From: Litoreibacter janthinus
GTDB lineage: Bacteria; Pseudomonadota; Alphaproteobacteria; Rhodobacterales; Rhodobacteraceae
Length of the DNA stretch: 64,000 bases
Assembly: GCF_900111945.1 (NCBI RefSeq)
Contig: NZ_FOYO01000001.1
Span: 1,433,751 to 1,497,750, forward strand
Direction: 5' to 3'
How positions within the stretch are numbered: the first letter of the stretch is position 1; each line of letters begins with the position of its first letter. Made by a program: the position numbers and the translations under genes. Under the pieces are notes generated by a model that did no database searches, was not told the DNA's origin, and was given only the letters and a program-made list of their open reading frames with translations. This document shows, in pieces, positions 62,424 through 64,000 of this stretch.

Positions 62424-64000
62424 TCAAACGGATGCTCGCGCTAGAGCCGCGTCTTCAAGGCGCAACTGGGCCGAGCGTCGGCCTTGCCACGTGTTGATTT
62501 CAACGCGACCTGCCAAGTGGAATCGGCGCCCGGCATGAGCTTCCAGCGTTGGCCCAAGATCCGAATTAAACGCTCCAAACGCGATCGCGTCCAGCTTTAC
62601 AGGGCCGCCATCTCCGAAGCTGATTTTCAAATGTCCTTCGCCGACAGGTTTCGTAAATTTAATCACTTGGTCGGGGAAAACAAATCGCGGCCCTGCGGCG
62701 CCTGCACCAAAAGGGCCGGCTTGTTCAATGAGTTCAATCAGCTCAACTGATGCTGCAGCAGGCATCATGATGCCATCAAGACGCAGATCAGAGGGGCCCA
62801 ACAGACCCGCCCCCTGCTTTTCCATCATTTCGGTCAGGCGCGCCATCGCGGGCTCCAACTGGTCGCGGGCTACTGTGAGACCCGCTGCCATCTTGTGCCC
62901 CCCGCCTTTGATCAACAGCCCTTCGGCGGCAAGGCGCTGGATTTGTGCGCCCAGATCAATGCCAGTCACCGAACGCGCAGATCCTTTTCCCTCGTCGCCT
63001 TCCAGGCCGATCACGACGGCGGGGCGGTTGCTGGCCTCTTTGAGCCGCGCGGCTACAATTCCGACGACACCGGGATGCCAGCCTTCGCCCGCCGCCCAAA
63101 CCAAGGGCGCATCAAGGCCTCGCTCTTCGGCCTGCATCAGCGCGGCCTCACGGACTGCAGTTTCAATCTCGCGGCGTTCCGTGTTCAGCAAGTCCAACCG
63201 TTCTGCCAAGGCCTGAGCCTCGGCTTCTTGATCCGTCGATAAAAGCCGCGCACCCAAGTCTGCGGCTCCAATGCGGCCGCCGGCGTTGATGCGCGGACCT
63301 AATAGAAATCCTAGATGGTAAGCGGTGGGCGCTGTATCCATTCGCGCGACGTCGGACAGAATGCGCAGCCCCAGTCGCTGTCGCCCGGCCATGACCTTTA
63401 ACCCTTGCCGCACTAAAGCACGGTTTACGCCGACCAAGGGGGCGACATCCGCAACTGTTGCCAAAGCAACGAGGTCAAGCATGGCCATCAGGTCAGGGAC
63501 GCCCCGTTCTGCCCGCATTAGGCGGTTCACCGCGACCAGCAGCAAGAAGACCACTCCAGCGGCGCAAAGATGGGCCAAACTGCCATCTTCGTCCTGACGG
63601 TTCGGGTTCACAACAGCAATGGCTGGGGGAAGGGTTTCGCCCCCTAAATGGTGATCTAAAACAATAACATCCGCACCGACCGCAGCCGCCAAAGCGTCGT
63701 GTGAGAGCGTCCCGCAATCCACGCATATGACCAAATCATGCTCCGCCGCGAGTGACGCCATAGCTGGCGCATTAGGGCCGTAGCCTTCGTCAATTCGGTC
63801 GGGGATATAGAGCGTGGCGCGCAATCCCATATCGCGCAGCCAGACGATCAGCAACGCGGCGGATGCCCCCCCGTCCACATCATAATCGGCGAAAACGGCG
63901 ATACGCTCTTTCTTGCGCACCGCAGTCGCGACGCGCGTTGCTGCGACGTCCATGTCTTTCAGAACTGACGGATCGGGCAGCAGGTCACGCAGAGCAGGTG
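62424..64000 (-). CDS. recJ: Single-stranded-DNA-specific exonuclease RecJ, 5' end outside window
   Basis: At least 525 residues; the frame is open through base 64000, so the N-terminus is missing (family length about 570-600). The residues at the edge read PALRDLLPDPSVLKDMD, typical of the RecJ N-terminal region. DHH-family motifs: AVFADYDVDGGASAALL, CVDCGTLSHDAL and VIVLDHHLGGE, all binding the catalytic Mn2+/Mg2+. The DHHA1 motif GGGHKMAAGLTV and a C-terminal OB domain follow. RecJ degrades single-stranded DNA 5' to 3' in repair and recombination. Confidence 0.96.
   Translation of the reverse strand, partial: PALRDLLPDPSVLKDMDVAATRVATAVRKKERIAVFADYDVDGGASAALLIVWLRDMGLRATLYIPDRIDEGYGPNAPAMASLAAEHDLVICVDCGTLSHDALAAAVGADVIVLDHHLGGETLPPAIAVVNPNRQDEDGSLAHLCAAGVVFLLLVAVNRLMRAERGVPDLMAMLDLVALATVADVAPLVGVNRALVRQGLKVMAGRQRLGLRILSDVARMDTAPTAYHLGFLLGPRINAGGRIGAADLGARLLSTDQEAEAQALAERLDLLNTERREIETAVREAALMQAEERGLDAPLVWAAGEGWHPGVVGIVAARLKEASNRPAVVIGLEGDEGKGSARSVTGIDLGAQIQRLAAEGLLIKGGGHKMAAGLTVARDQLEPAMARLTEMMEKQGAGLLGPSDLRLDGIMMPAAASVELIELIEQAGPFGAGAAGPRFVFPDQVIKFTKPVGEGHLKISFGDGGPVKLDAIAFGAFNSDLGPTLEAHAGRRFHLAGRVEINTWQGRRSAQLRLEDAALARASV

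Noticed and set aside
1..64000. Mobile elements, prophage or CRISPR array
   Set aside because: No transposase, integrase, phage gene, terminal repeat pair or regularly spaced repeat was seen. The only tandem repeat is inside znuA.

Overview
The window looks like a chromosomal segment of an alphaproteobacterium of the order Rhodobacterales (Roseobacter-type). This rests on family content rather than on a marker gene: a Hint_2-type protein, a DUF1489 protein, a hisS-hisZ-hisG block with short-form HisG, a class II (B12) ribonucleotide reductase with zinc-ribbon tail, a non-pyrrolysine MttB homologue, a BKACE enzyme and a self-sufficient reductive dehalogenase. Codon use is fairly GC-rich and even throughout. 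I saw no insertion sequence, prophage, integrase, CRISPR array or rRNA; the only RNA gene found is tRNA-Glu(TTC) near the right end. Both ends cut genes: a Hint-domain protein on the left and recJ on the right.

Layout. 0-3.7 kb: Hint protein, two PAPS-type sulfotransferases (one with a TPR domain) and two small unknown proteins. 3.8-8.7 kb: pgeF, a MidA-like methyltransferase and lgt in one minus-strand run, a UbiK-like factor, an MsrQ-like haem membrane protein and an iron-type alcohol dehydrogenase. 8.8-16.6 kb: amino-acid ABC transporter parts without an ATPase, M3 peptidase and IMPase-family phosphatase, an SH3 protein, a 2-hydroxyacid dehydrogenase, a CsbD/PPOX stress pair behind an EcfG-like promoter, and a lytic transglycosylase. 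16.8-21.7 kb: a dimethylglycine-dehydrogenase-like flavoprotein, then (minus strand) aldo/keto reductase, DauA-like oxidase and a small membrane protein. 22.0-31.2 kb: a seven-gene minus-strand operon, xdhA-xdhB-xdhC followed by an ATPase, two permeases and a BmpA/PnrA binding protein, closed by an intrinsic terminator. It reads as uptake of purines or nucleosides plus their oxidation. 31.3-42.2 kb: ArsR regulator, dnaE, slyX, hisS-hisZ-hisG, a DUF1489 protein and nrdJ with a probable NrdR box. 42.2-50.7 kb: a minus-strand catabolic cluster (LysR, HyuA, HyuB, BKACE, acyl-CoA dehydrogenase, class III CoA-transferase) of unknown substrate. 50.7-53.7 kb: the zinc uptake locus znuA / zur-znuC-znuB around an AT-rich dyad. 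53.7-58.7 kb: marR-rdhA-SRPBCC on the minus strand, diverging from a HAD phosphatase. 58.8-62.2 kb: MttB family protein, then an H-NOX / HNOBA-GGDEF pair. 62.2-64 kb: tRNA-Glu and recJ.

The most unusual parts are: (1) the 1061-residue reductive dehalogenase fused to its own flavin/2Fe-2S reductase, translationally coupled to a START-like protein and preceded by a MarR regulator; (2) the H-NOX/diguanylate cyclase pair, whose H-NOX keeps the haem histidine but has lost two of the three YxSxR residues; (3) the LysR-Hyu-BKACE-ACAD-CoA-transferase cluster. Three proteins here are of B12-dependent or corrinoid-linked families (NrdJ, RdhA, MttB). All functional statements come from reading motifs and recalling families; no database search was run.
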